In this document: one piece after another, positions 1 to 11,684 of the stretch | How positions within the stretch are numbered: the stretch's first letter is position 1 | How the letters are laid out: each line of letters starts with the position of its first letter | Source: Cristatella mucedo | Taxonomy: Eukaryota > Bryozoa > Phylactolaemata > Cristatellidae | NCBI GenBank assembly: GCA_009760855.2 | Contig: WPIO01000032.1 | Coordinates: 246,001-310,000, forward strand | Length of the DNA stretch: 64,000 nt | Reading direction: 5' to 3' | Notes under the pieces: model-generated | Told to the model about the DNA's origin: nothing | What the model saw: the letters and a program-made list of their open reading frames with translations, nothing else | Database searches by the model: none | Position numbers and translations under genes: made by a program

Positions 1-29
1 TGCCGTCGCACTTGGTTTACCCTTTACTG

Positions 30-560
30 GTAAGTTGGTTTTCATCTTCATTCAACTTGAGAACAGTTTGCTGCCATCCATGTGCAGATGTCAGCAATAC
101 ATGCAGCGAGGAAGTTGGAAGAATTTGACTTGCTGGAAGCTGCATCATCTGCATAGAAGTGAAAGCCATTATTGTGCTTGGCGATCACATCGGCAACAAG
201 GAGAGCATAGATATTGTGAAAAGAAGAGGACCGAGCACAGAGCCATGGGGGTACACACCCCCCCCCCCAGTACCTAAGTGGTTCCTCGGCTGAATTCGTT
301 TGCTCACATCAGCCCTCCCGAGCTTCCCGCTGCTATATGCCCTAAACCATTGCGGCGCAGTGACAGTGATTCCCAGGTGAGATGAGAGGAGCTCCAGAAG
401 GCCGGATCAAGTATCAAAACCTGCCGTAAGATCATGCAAGGCAAGCAGAGAGACATTACTTAAGTCTGCATTCACGAGAAGGTCGTTATACACCCGAAGC
501 AATGCTGACTGTGGAGTCATTAGCTCTGAAACCAGACTAGAACTTATTTGCTAGGTTTGA
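30..560 (-). mobile_element. LINE-B reverse transcriptase fragment
   Basis: Read on the minus strand, it shows the block around GSVLGPLLF and a degraded FYADD-like motif (about 160-260), the polymerase palm of non-LTR reverse transcriptases. Frameshifts break it. Sequence back to about 560 shares its style but is weaker. Confidence 0.65.
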
Positions 561-939
561 AGTTTCAACATAAGACGTTAGCTGGTGTGACACTACTCGG
601 TCCAGTGTCTTTGGTACGAATGGCTGTAGCGAGATAAGGCGGAAGTATCGTGATGGCATCAAAACATCAACGATATGCCTGACTTTCTCAAGAATCGTTT
701 ATTTAGTCGGATTCTGGAACACCATCCACTAGTAGTGATAATTTCCCAAGTATGCTAAGAAGACAGAGGAACTGTCAATATAGCCTTTTTTATTTAAATA
801 GAGGTGGGGGCTGCTTGATATTATAACTAGTAATGTTATGATCTACATACGGTTTGACAGATGTGATAATTTAAGGGTGCTAAAAACCCACATACTTCTC
901 ATAGCATTTGCTCCTTTCATGTGAATTTCTCTTTTTGTC
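561..939. other. Intergenic, nothing recognised
   Basis: AT-rich sequence without a convincing ORF, motif or repeat unit. Confidence 0.5.
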
Positions 940-1045
940 CTTGGCGCTTCAAATATCCCACGGGGCTCAAGCCGACAACCTCGGTCATCAGAAAAATTCA
1001 CCTTGACCCCAGTCGTGACTAGCGCCTTAACCCCAGGGTCAAACT
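940..1045 (-). mobile_element. SINE-1 fragment
   Basis: A reversed SINE-1 head: ACGGGGCTCAAGCC (B-box region), then CCTCGGTCATC, then AGCGCCTTAACCCC (A-box region). It is diverged. Confidence 0.5.
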
Positions 1046-1274
1046 AGCAAGTGTATGCACTTGCTTACCAATCTTTCGGGTGTATTTTGGCAGCCCAGCA
1101 ACTTGAGGTCAATGTAAGTTGGCTGCTTTCAGTAGGTTCACAATACTGGAGTACTACTGGGGCTGGGCGAAGGCTACTCAATACATCATACTTATTTGCA
1201 TTTGTGTCACCAATACAGGAAGCTATGTGTACAGCTCTATCTCTGCTGGGGCCCTTGTGCTGGTTGCACTGGCT

Positions 1275-1325
1275 GGGCTGTGTTAGGCTTCGGCAAATCC
1301 TAGCGAATCCGGTTGCAAAACCACA
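1275..1325 (+). repeat. Unnamed interspersed repeat, copy 1
   Basis: The block with GCGAATCCGGTTGCAAAACC and the preceding GTTAGGCTTCGGCAAATCC recurs at 8617-8672 in the same orientation with a few changes. No identity is known. Confidence 0.6.
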
Positions 1326-1669
1326 AGAGGCTAGCCAGCACGTTTTGCCAGGAGACAGTCAGGGCAGAGTATCAGTTGGGCTCGTGAGAGGATGCAAAAC
1401 GGTTAGCCAGGCAGGTGCTGTGGCATGTGGCTGTGATAAATGCAACAAGGAGAAGTGGTGCTTGCAGGTGCCACAAACACCTCTACTCTTAAATCGATGG
1501 ACCCGACTGTAGCCGCCTTAGTATCACTCAAAGACCACGGGCAAGTCTCATATTGACATATTGGTCCAGCCAGCATCTCTCCCGGGCCTCTGCATGGTGA
1601 CGGGCCTCCTATTCACAACTGTCTTTTCACACGAACGATGACTGCATCAGCTGCAAAAAAAGCCCATGC

Positions 1670-1790
1670 AGCTATCACCCAACTGGCATGCAGCCGGCAA
1701 TAAATGATTGCCTGCTGCACACCTCGAATCCACGACAAAGTTCGTGAAGGTTGAGCATGTCACTCCTGGGCTAAGACCCAGTCGAGTCTG
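1670..1790 (-). mobile_element. SINE-2 remnant
   Basis: GGCAATAAATGATTGCCTGC followed by ACCTCGAATCCACGAC matches the reversed B-box end of SINE-2 and is degraded. Confidence 0.4.
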
Positions 1791-1842
1791 CCTACTTCGT
1801 GTTACGTAACATCACATACAAGTGGCCCGCTTTGAGAAGTTC

Positions 1843-2668
1843 TAATGTATCTCCGTCAGTAACTCCACAAAGTCATAAAGATCATGTGGGTGTTACACAG
1901 GAGAGTTTTGTATAGCGCACTCACAGCCCAAGCGGCTTTCGGTACACATTCGGTAGCCAACAGACTTCGTCTCACGTAACAAAGAGAAAGTGGGAAGCAT
2001 AGCAGAGTCAGGAGAGCAGTTGAGGTAGTGAGTAGCATAGTAGTAGCAGTTCAGGACCGATGAAAAGGATGTGCCATAGTCGGCAGTTGGAGAGTAGTTG
2101 TCGTTGCGTAAGAATTGTGGAAGCGAGTTCCACAGTCTAGGACCTGCAGAGCTAAAACTTCTGTCGCCAACTGTCTTTAAGCGGAGGAATGGGACAGCTA
2201 ATTTATTGTCCACACAGGACCTGAGGGTGCGAACAGGCTGAAACTGATGCAGCAGTTCCGCTAGGTACGAAGGAGCCAAGCCGTGGCGGGCCTTGTGGGT
2301 CAGCGTAAGAACTTTGCTCAGCATCTGTTGCTCAACCGGCAACCATCCTAGCTCTTTCAGCAGAGGTGACACGTGCTCAAACCGCTGGGACTTGAAGACT
2401 AGCCTTGCAGCCATATTCATAGTCCGCTGTAGTGGCATAATAGCTTTCTTTGGCAGCCCAGCCAAAAGGGAATTACAATAATCAAGCCGAGACAGAAGTA
2501 AAGAGCTAGTTAAATTTTTTACAGGCCACTGTGGGAGACAGCTTCTTATCTTGGATAGGGATCGGAGGTGATGGCTAGCTGTAGAGTAAGTTCTGTAGCT
2601 TTCACCATGCAGATCTACCTGCCTATGCAGTGAGATAAAACCAAGTGAGTGCACTACATTGATGCTTG
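1843..2668 (-). mobile_element. LINE-A 3' portion
   Basis: A long minus-strand frame ends the ORF of a CR1/L2-like non-LTR element. Motifs are SRLDYCNSLLAGLP, HVSPLLKELGWLPV, ARHGLAPSYLAELLHQF and GPRLWNSLP, the conserved C-terminus after the RT domain. The 3' end is the CTCCGTCAGTAACTCCAC block at about 1850. It is one of the best preserved copies here. Confidence 0.85.
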
Positions 2669-2669
2669 C

Positions 2670-2775
2670 CTTTAACGACCGAGGTCGTGGGCTCCAACCG
2701 TATGACGTATGTGAAGCGCCTGGATAGAGACCAAGTTCTTTTAGGGCGCTGGACAAATGAATTACAATTGTTTTT
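2670..2775 (+). mobile_element. SINE-1, 5'-truncated, abutting LINE-A
   Basis: GAGGTCGTGGGCTCCAACC, then GTGAAGCGCCTGGATAGAGA, and the hairpin tail ending GGGCGCTGGACAAATGAATT. Confidence 0.7.
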
Positions 2776-2779
2776 AACC

Positions 2780-4585
2780 TTTTTTATTGCCATGTATCAG
2801 TAAGTGCCCAGAAGGAATATTTAGTTATTTGTGGGTATTATACAGGCATATAATTATTTTTATCTCTATCATGCCACTTTTTTCCGGCCCGCATTGGCTC
2901 CCCATCAAGTTGCACTCAGTATTCAAGGACCTGGTACTTGCCTGCAGGTCTCCCTCGTTCCCGCTGAGACCTGTCTGAGCAACTTGTTCCGTCGACCCCC
3001 TCCCCCATTTCATTGGCCACTCTTCTGAATCCGATCGTTCGCTAGTGCCTCTAGCCAACCTCAAACTCTTTGGAGAGACCGTGCATTCATTCAGCAGCTG
3101 TGCACTCATGCCCAGAGCTCTACCGATTGTCATTGCTGTTTTCTGACCTAGTGACATTTCAATCGTAACTAAAAACTAAATCTTCACATTTATGAATGTT
3201 ACTATAAATAGTTAGCTTACATGCTTCCTTGCAGTAGAAAGGAAAACTAAACTATGGATGTTTTAACAGCTGTATTTATACAGCATTAAGACAGCATAGC
3301 CACGATTTGTCTGCCTAATGCTGGCAATAAAGGATTGCCTACGGCACGACTCGAATCCGAGATCTGGGATGTGAAATGCGGGCATTTGGACCCTTATCCT
3401 TTGACCCACGGCACAGCCTGGAAATGCCTCGAAAATAGAATTCTTTTAGGTCTGTGTTAACTCTTTATAACTATTGTTATCATTATTATTCTTATAATTA
3501 TTACTAAGCTTCTGGGAGTTTAGGCCATTGTGTAACCCTGCAGTCCAGAGCAGTTACGATTTTGCAAGTAGATTCTGTTGAGTGGTTAGAGGCGTAAATT
3601 AATACTAGGTTCATTCGGGGGGGGGGGGTCACTGCTTCATAGACAGAACTAGTAGTTATTCGGACGATTAGAGGGCAAATTGGGGAGTGAACTCTCGTGA
3701 ACTAAGGTCAGGTGTCACCTCTAGTGCTGAAGTGCAGGGTAGGCACCGTGTAAATCCGACTCTAGTGTGAAAGCAGTGGAAACATGCAGCAAGCAGTAGC
3801 ACTTGGTGCCCTCTCGAGCATCGTGTTGTGTTTTCGACTTTAGCATCGTGTTGTGGACCGGCTAGGCTGCTCCTCAGTCAAACTGCCACCGTTAGGATTG
3901 CATCCGAGCGATCGCCGTCTACTGGCTGCTGCTGGTGCGGCCCGAGCTTGCTGCAATAAGTCTAGTGCAACTAAATGTCTTGCACCCTCCGCCTGTCTGT
4001 GTTCGTGCATGCTGTGTGCCCAGCCGCACTCATGCCCTCATGCTTTTACTTGCGCGAAAGTGTGTCCATATACAGCGCATGTACATGCACATGCACATGT
4101 GTATGTACATATATATACACTCTGCACTTTATCATCTCTGCTGTCGGCCGGGTGTGTGTCGCAGCTGTCTGGCTACTCCATTCAAGCAGCTCAGGGCAGC
4201 TGGAGGACTGTGACAGAAAGTTAAATGCATGACGTAGGAAGGTGCTGCACATCATTTCTCCCGGAAGGAGAACACAAAGCGAGCATCTGCAATTTGCAAA
4301 CAAAGCACAACAGATCCACGGAACATTGTAGAATTTCGCATGCCGGCCCGATGCAGCCTAACGGACTTTGAACCATGAAATTGGTCCCTTATGAAGACCA
4401 GAAGCCAACTGCAACTTGTTTCTCTGCCGATAAGGGCAAGATAATTAAAATAAGATGATTATAATTAAAATTAACAAGATAATTATAATTAAGGTAATAA
4501 TCCGATATGGGGCAAAATAATCGAAGGATGTGAACACGGTAAAGAGAAGAGAGCAGGGAGATGGAGAAAGTGAGGGAGAGAGAGA
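2780..4585. other. Intergenic, no gene recognised
   Basis: No supported ORF. It contains a reversed SINE-2 remnant (about 3315-3425: TGCCTACGGCACGACTCGAA), a G10 run at 3618 and short ACATGCAC/TATA repeats near 4080. Confidence 0.5.
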
Positions 4586-4589
4586 GAGA

Positions 4590-4675
4590 GGGGGAGAATT
4601 CATCCTTATACAGCCCTAAGAGAACTTAATCTCTATTCAGGACACGGGGGATATCGGCTGCAGCATCTTTTCAGA
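4590..4675 (-). mobile_element. SINE-1/LINE-B type 3' tail
   Basis: The reversed tail CAGCCCTAAGAGAACTTAATC with TCTCTATTCAGG forms the characteristic AGAGA/TCTCT hairpin. It follows a GA-rich stretch. Confidence 0.6.
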
Positions 4676-4679
4676 TAAA

Positions 4680-5340
4680 GTGGCCTGCCTAATACCCAGT
4701 TCTTTGCAATTCTATTTTGGCCGGGCTGCCGAAAATGCCATCAGGCGACTGCAGCTGGTGATGAATATGGCTGCAAGGTGTGTTTACAAATTCCAGAGGC
4801 TTGACCACGTGTCTCCTTTGCTGAAGGAGCTTGGATGGCTGCCGGTTGGTCAAAGGATACAGAGTAAAGTTCTTACACTGTACCACCACACCCGAGAGGG
4901 CTTGGCTCCTTCATACCTAGCTGAACGGCTGCACCAGTTTCAGCCTCCACGTGCCCTCAGGTATTATATAAACAATATATTAGCATTTCCATTGCTTTGC
5001 TCAAAGATCGTTGGCGAAAGAAGCTTTTGCTCTGCAGGTTCTAGATGTGGGAATCACTTTCACAATTCTTATGCAACGACATATACTCTTCTGCTGCCGA
5101 CTGTGGTGCATCGTTTCCGGCCGTCCTGAGCTGCTACTTCCGTCCTACTCACTACCTCAACTGCTTTCCTGACACAGTTGTGCTTCTCACTTGCTCTTTG
5201 TGCATGAGATGAAGACTGTTGGCTACCGAATGCATACCAAAAGTCGCTTAGGCTAAGAGTGTGCTATAGGAAACTCTCCTTCGTAACACCCACTCAGTCT
5301 TTGTGGAGTTACAGACCGAGATACATTATTCCACATTGTG
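4680..5340 (+). mobile_element. LINE-A 3' portion
   Basis: The plus-strand frame carries NMAARCVYKFQRLDHVSPLL, KELGWLPVGQRIQSKVLTL and GLAPSYLAERLHQFQP, ending in the 3' block TGTGGAGTTACAGACCGAGA. Frameshifts follow about 5040. Confidence 0.85.
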
Positions 5341-6070
5341 TCTAGCCGAGTGCATGAGCATCCGATCACATGGTGGGGGGCTGGTGTACTCGAATGATAG
5401 CGTAGTGCTCGATCCTGGCCGAAGTGCTCAGATTACCAAGTGGCATAACGCCGTGGCCTAAGTCCCAGTATCCTGTGTGTCACGGTGGCAGGACCAAAGT
5501 AACCTATTGGTGCCCCCCCCCCTTGGGCTCAGTCAGTACTTCTGTTTGCTCAGCTTCCGTCTGCCTCACATGCTAAGCGGGCTGATTTGCTGTCCAGTTT
5601 CGACTCACGTGCCGCGTCTAGCCCTGGGTAGTGAATTTCAATAGCCAGCATGCTGTAAATAAAAAATTGTGTATTTACTACAATAACCCCGAAAGGATCA
5701 TCTACCATTCGACGAGGGGGGAGGACTCCTCATCGCCGGCTTGTTTTTTGCAGGCGATCACAGCTGATGGGCGGGAAAGTGGTGTGTGTGTGTGAACCGA
5801 ACTTCATACTTGGCTCATGCATTCGTTGCAACGCCAGCTAGAACTTGATCCACGTGTCCAATGTGTGTTGGTGCTTGTACTGCCTTCATGTGCTGTGCAG
5901 GCTGCACTTGGGGCCCTGAGTACTATCGGAAATCCAAGTGTTTCCCGATGTGCCGAAATCCAAGCCGGAAACGCTGTGCTATGCAGTCTGCTTTTCACCC
6001 TTCAGTTACTCATGGGCCGAATGATGCGGTATTTAAGAGAATATATAAATGTATAATTAATTTGTATAGC
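5341..6070. other. Intergenic, nothing recognised
   Basis: C9/G runs and a short TG run at 5783. No supported coding sequence. Confidence 0.45.
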
Positions 6071-6071
6071 A

Positions 6072-6185
6072 CCCCAAGAGAACATAATCTCTATTCAGAT
6101 GTTTTGCATAAGCCTTGGGGCTCGAGCCTACGACCTCGGCCAGACCTTGGTCGGGGCGAGCACCTTAACCACTGGACCAGAAGTC
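6072..6185 (-). mobile_element. SINE-1, near complete
   Basis: Reversed copy: TATAGCACCCCAAGAGAAC (tail hairpin), GGGGCTCGAGCC (B box), and CACCTTAACCACTGGACCAG (A box). Confidence 0.8.
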
Positions 6186-6704
6186 ACGGAAATTGCTAAT
6201 GGTCGCCGAGATTTTGGTCTTACTGCCTGCTGGAATAACTCCAGCCGGTACTGGAAGCTGGGCAGCAGCCTGTCTTGCAGCCTTAGGCTTGCAGCCCGAG
6301 GCATCAGAGTTGTTGTGATCGATGACCTCATTGCATGGGGCTATCTCTATTTTCCGTAGTTGCTAATATTAAAGCAACAGTGGTTGGTTGCATCTACTGA
6401 ATTCAGCATCCAGCTAGTTAGGTGGCTGCCACTCACTAGAGTGAACCAATCCACTCACACCTACCCACCCACCTGGTCCACCTATCTACCGGCCCATCAA
6501 CACACAAACCTACCCACAAACACATTTACACATGCGTGCAGGCAAGCATGCACAAGCGTTTACACGCTACCACACGAGTGCGCATGCACACACGCGAAGG
6601 CACACACTCGAAGGTACACCCACACGTGTGTGTGAGCATCCATGCGTGCATACATGAAATCATGGGGCAAGCGCTTATGCATGGATCATATGAAGTGTTT
6701 GCAC

Positions 6705-6708
<4 letters not shown>

Positions 6709-6773
<65 letters not shown>
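6709..6773. repeat. (CT)n microsatellite
   Basis: About 32 CT units, uninterrupted until CCCTTTCC. Confidence 0.97.
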
Positions 6774-6776
<3 letters not shown>

Positions 6777-6794
6777 TTCCTCTCTTGCCCTTTT

Positions 6795-6910
6795 TCACCG
6801 TAAGTTCACTTCACGTTCACTTCACGATCCTGGTTTCGGGTTCGAGTCCTGCAGCAGGTACTCCTTTTTTGCCCTCTGCAAGTTGAGGTGATAGCTGCCT
6901 CGGCTTTTAT
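6795..6910 (+). mobile_element. SINE-2, degraded
   Basis: CGGGTTCGAGTCCTGCAGCAG (B-box region) is followed by a diverged body (GTTGAGGTGATAGCTGCCTC). Confidence 0.5.
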
Positions 6911-7003
6911 GCTCACTATATATATATATAAATGAGGATTTTGAGTAAGCCGACCTTTTGCTCTTGTTGCCTAGCAGCTTACTGTTGGCATTGGGACTTG
7001 CAG

Positions 7004-7111
7004 GTCTCAGAGCAGATGAAGGTCATTCACAGCTGCTGGCCCGATCTTCTGGCCCTGCAGAGCTGCTATCGCCAGTGCTGTGCCAACAGCTGGCCAGATG
7101 CCCACTTTCTG
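7004..7111 (+). CDS. Nuclear receptor exon (helices 3-5)
   Basis: The acceptor ACTTGCAG ends at 7003 and the strong donor GTAAGT starts at 7112. The 108-nt exon is phase 0 at both ends and encodes 36 residues. The invariant Trp and the WPDLLAL helix-5 pattern are the diagnostic features of the ligand-binding domain. Confidence 0.85.
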
Positions 7112-10100
7112 GTAAGTAAGCTGCAGCTGGTCTCAAGTAGTGGGTCAGCGCTTGCTCGAAGAAGGCCCTCTCCCCCATGACAGGGGCCACAGGCGAAAGC
7201 CTATGACCCACCACTCTGGTGAGCCGTGATGGCCCACTAGGTAAGGCGGTTGCTTTCACGACCTCGGCCCCGAGGTCGTGGGTTCGATTCCTGTGGTGGG
7301 CGATTCTGTATCGCCACTGCAAGCGGTGGTGATAGCCGTAAAGGCTCTTCTGTAGCTATGCAAAAAGAGGCTGTTTAATCAGCTAGGATTTTTTGTGAGT
7401 GGCCGGATCAGGATCGGCTCTTCAGAGCTGTCATTGCCTGACCCGCAGTCATTTTGAGCTACGACCTTCAATTAGCTGGATCTCCAGCAGATGTCCACTC
7501 TTCCACCCCCTTCCCCTAGAAGGGGGCAGTGGCAGAGGTAGAGGGCACAGCAGGGCATTTCCCCCCAAAGAGGCAAACAGTGATGCTAGCTGCCCCTTTA
7601 CCAAGACCCGAGTGTCACCAATGCAGAAACTATGTCCTACTTTAATTCGATGAGCAATCACCGGGTAGCCATCGATAAACTTATAATGGCTAGGTAAAAT
7701 GTTTCAAATTTTCAAATTTTACTTTCGATTCTCGCCCGCTACATGAGAATCCTCATTCCGTCCCTGGAGTGAAGTGCAGGCCCCCCCCCCAGAGTGCAGC
7801 TCTTGATGCTTGGCTACAGGTGAGACGTCGCTAACAGAAGCCGCCTATAGAAAGCCCACAGCCAGCATCACATCGATAGCAGGTTCGTTATGGTGTCACT
7901 GGCCAGCAGCTGTGCAGAGCTTATTTTGGCGGCACATATCACTGCAGCGATCGCAGCAGCCGAACTTGCCTGGCGTTCCCATTGCAGCAGCTCTCATTCA
8001 CCACATACTGGTGTGGGCATGCAAAATATAAGAATAATATATTTGTATAGCGCCCTCAGAGAACTGTATCTCTTTCTAGACACTTGGTACCATGACAGGG
8101 GTTAATGCTTCCTGCCACTGGTGTCACCGCTGTTCCGCTCGAGTCGTTCCTGCCATTTCCTCAGTCTGTGTATCTGCTAGCTTTGCCTCGTTTCTTTGTG
8201 TCTGCCTGCCTCTGCCACGTGCCCATTCTTCGAAGGGCACATTCTTTTTTCTCGTCCAAAGAGTAAAACTTGCCCAAATTTGCCCAATTGGTTTTCTGCC
8301 CTACTGGCTTAGTTCTTTGTGCCGTGAAATGTAATGTATCTCTGTAACTCTACAAGTCACAAAGACTAATTGGGTGTTATGCACGAGAGTTTTCTATAGC
8401 GAAATTGAAGCCCGGGTGGCTTTCGGTTTGCATGCAGTAGCCAACAGACTTCATCTCACGAAACAAAGAGAAAGCGACAAGCATAGCTGAGTCAAGAAGG
8501 CAGTTGAGGAAGTGAGTAGCATGGCAGTAGCAACTCAGGACCGCTGAAAAGGATATGCCAGAGTGTGTAGCGGGAGAGTCGCATGGCTGCATTATGTCTG
8601 CCGGGGTCTTTTGCTAGCTGTGTTGTTAGGCTTCAGAAAATCCTGGCGAATCCGGTTGCAAAACCGCGAGAGGTCGTGGGCTAAGTGAGTTGATGGTCCG
8701 TGGGTTAATGCTCCCGTAGAGGGAAGGCAAAGAGGCATTTGCCTTCCCACCCCCTACGGGAGCATTAACCCGGGCCGATCCCTGTTTCTATGATCCCCAG
8801 ATCTTCACGAAAGACGAAATTGGGCCTTAAAACCGCTCGATAAGTAACCACCGAGTTCTTGTGGAATAAGCCATAGGATTTTGTGCTATGACTTTTATCA
8901 ACTGTGCATCTAGCCCCACCTATGTACAAATCTTAAGGAACCATCGCAGGGGTGAAATGGCCTCTCTAAAGATTCTCTCTTTTATCAGTCCATCCTAGCA
9001 GGAATTGTGACATGTAGACAGTCGGGTTGCTTTGTCGATGATTGCGGTGGTAGTTATACCTTATCGAGGACCTTAATGTACCAATTCGACACTGTACAGT
9101 CCAACTTTGGTCTTTCGTAAAGACAGTCAACTAGATAGTGTGAGGCAATCCGTTTGGCGATAGTGGAAGGCCAGGAAATGAGCCTATCTGGTAAGTGTTC
9201 GTTTTCACACCATTGTGCTTGTCCAATACCTTCAACTACGGTCACTGCAATCTTTTTCAAGTAAGTGTAAAAATCCGACATTTATAGATTTTTGACAACG
9301 CTTCCGCTCGTTATTTTAATGTTGTATACACTAGTTTATGGAAACACTATACTGAAAGGCATTACTTTAATTTGGCACATGCATCCTATGTGCTTCTATC
9401 TAATGTTTCACTGTGAATGAGTACTACACCTCATAAACAAGGATTCACGGATACACTTTTTTCCTCGAGTATTTGGTGCGATGGTGCTACGAAGCAGTAG
9501 GAGGGCTGTACTTTGGTTTACTGACTAACTAACGTGTGCCATTGCTGACAATTTTGCAGGTGTATGGCTTAACCGTGACAACAGCTAAACTAGCAGCTCT
9601 TGGCTTCGGTGAGATGCTATCACGAACGGCTCCCCTCGTTGCAAAAATGAAGAGAGTGAAGCTGAATAATTATCATTATGCTTGTCTGGAATACTTGACT
9701 TTACTAAATCCAGGTAAGGTGACACACAACACAGACACACACACACACACAGACACACACACACACACGCGAGAGCTCGCACACATGCTCGCACACACAA
9801 TCACGCTCAGCTTGCTGTGGTGCGTTTAATCTATCAAATCAAATATGTTTGGCAAAATCCAGCTTGCTTCCTCATATGGCCATGATGTCTGTGGATGTTT
9901 ACGGCAAGTGTCCATATAGTTTTCAAGCTCGTGTGCAGGACGTCTGTAGTAGATTAGTGTTGATCGAAGCCTCCAGTGTTTTTGTTTGGGACCGCTGCTG
10001 GTTTGGGATTCTTAGTATTCCGGTCTTGCATCCAAATCCCTATCTTGAAGCTGCCCCTTCCTCCTCGCCCGGCTGGTAGCAAAGCAGCATGAGCTGTGCT

Positions 10101-11611
10101 GCTGTGCACCTAAAGCACGACTCAACGGTCTGTCTGAGCCGCCCCGACATTTTCTGCGGGTGCAGGTTCTTGCAGGGGGCGTGAATAACGTCTCAGCCCA
10201 GCAGCAGCTCAATATGACTCGGGTTGTGTGTCATTGTGCAAATGTCAGGTCCACAAATATAGTATTTATTCGTTGTGACGCTACCCGAATTTGTGAGGGC
10301 TAGTCGGGCGTAACATTATTGAGTAGTATTCATAGAAGTCACCCTGTCCAGGTGCCTTAAACAAGCATTTTAGTTTACATTATTGCAGAGTAAGAGAATA
10401 ATGAATGGCCTATTTTATTGACAATGTGTCAAGAGTTTGCTTACACCCCATCAGATGCATTTTGGTATCATTTGTGCTTGGCCAATTTATCATGTCAAGA
10501 GCACAAAAATACTCCTTGGCCACGTCTGTTAAGATGTACGAGGCTTACAAAACATACCTCGGCATGCTTGTCGGTGATCAAGTAAAGCCCTGGGCATCTC
10601 ATTTCACATGTGAACAGTGCAAGAAAACTCTTGAAGGTATGGCGAATAGTTGCTGCTGGCTAGAGATAATTTCTTGCATGTTATGTTAAGTAATGTGTGA
10701 AATATATTTTTTTAATTAATAGAATTCTGTTGCGTTTACAGGCTGATATAGGCGAGAAAATACTGCTATGAAGTTTATTATACCAAGAATTAGACTGAAA
10801 CCGACTGGCCATTCAAGCAACTGTTGCTTCTCCATAGTGAACTCTTTCTAATGTCAAAGTGGTAAAAACCTCCCATAATGTATTGCCTCATTCCTTCATC
10901 CATCGCCCCAGTAGCACGTGCCCTGAACTACTCGTCCGGATACCAATCAGCTTCAGGAGAGAGCAGCAAGTCAGACAGCAAGGATGATATTCCAGATCCA
11001 TATTCCAATTTCAAAAATGTTTGGTAATGTTATGTATCTCCGTCTGTAACTCCACAAAGCCGAAAAGACTATGCGGGTGCTACGCAGGAGAGTAATCTAT
11101 AGCAAACTCACAACCTAAGCGGCTTTCGATACGCATTCGGTAGCCAACAGACTTCATCACACGCAACAAAGAGAAAGTAAGAAACATAATTGAGTCAGGA
11201 GAGCAGTTGAGGTAGTGAGTAGCATGGAAGTAGCAGCTCTGGACCGCTGGAAAGGATGTGCCATAGCAACAATAGAGTAGATGTGGCTGATGAGAGAAAG
11301 CCATATTTTCCCTCCAAGAAAGAGCTAAACGATCCGATCAGAGACCACCGTCTTACTAAGTCCATTGCTGAGCTTCTGATATCTATCCCATTTAGGCTTG
11401 AGGAGTTGAACTTGTTGGATAGAAGTGTGAAAGTAGAGTCCTGTACAGGAGAAAGCAGTGCCAACTGTGTGTGTGTATATATATATACACACACAGTGCC
11501 AACTGTGTGTGTGTATATATATATACACACACAGAGTTGGCACTGCTTTCTCCTGTACAGGACTCTACTTTCACACTTCTATCCAATAAGTTCAACTCCT
11601 CAAGCCTAAAT

Positions 11612-11684
<73 letters not shown>

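Noticed and set aside
7240-7300. tRNA gene
   Set aside because: A- and B-box-like sequences belong to SINE-2; the acceptor and anticodon stems do not pair properly, and the same unit recurs with a LINE-like body.
9054-9281. 75-codon minus-strand frame in the receptor intron
   Set aside because: Reasonable composition but no homology recognised, and opposite to the host gene; too short to support.
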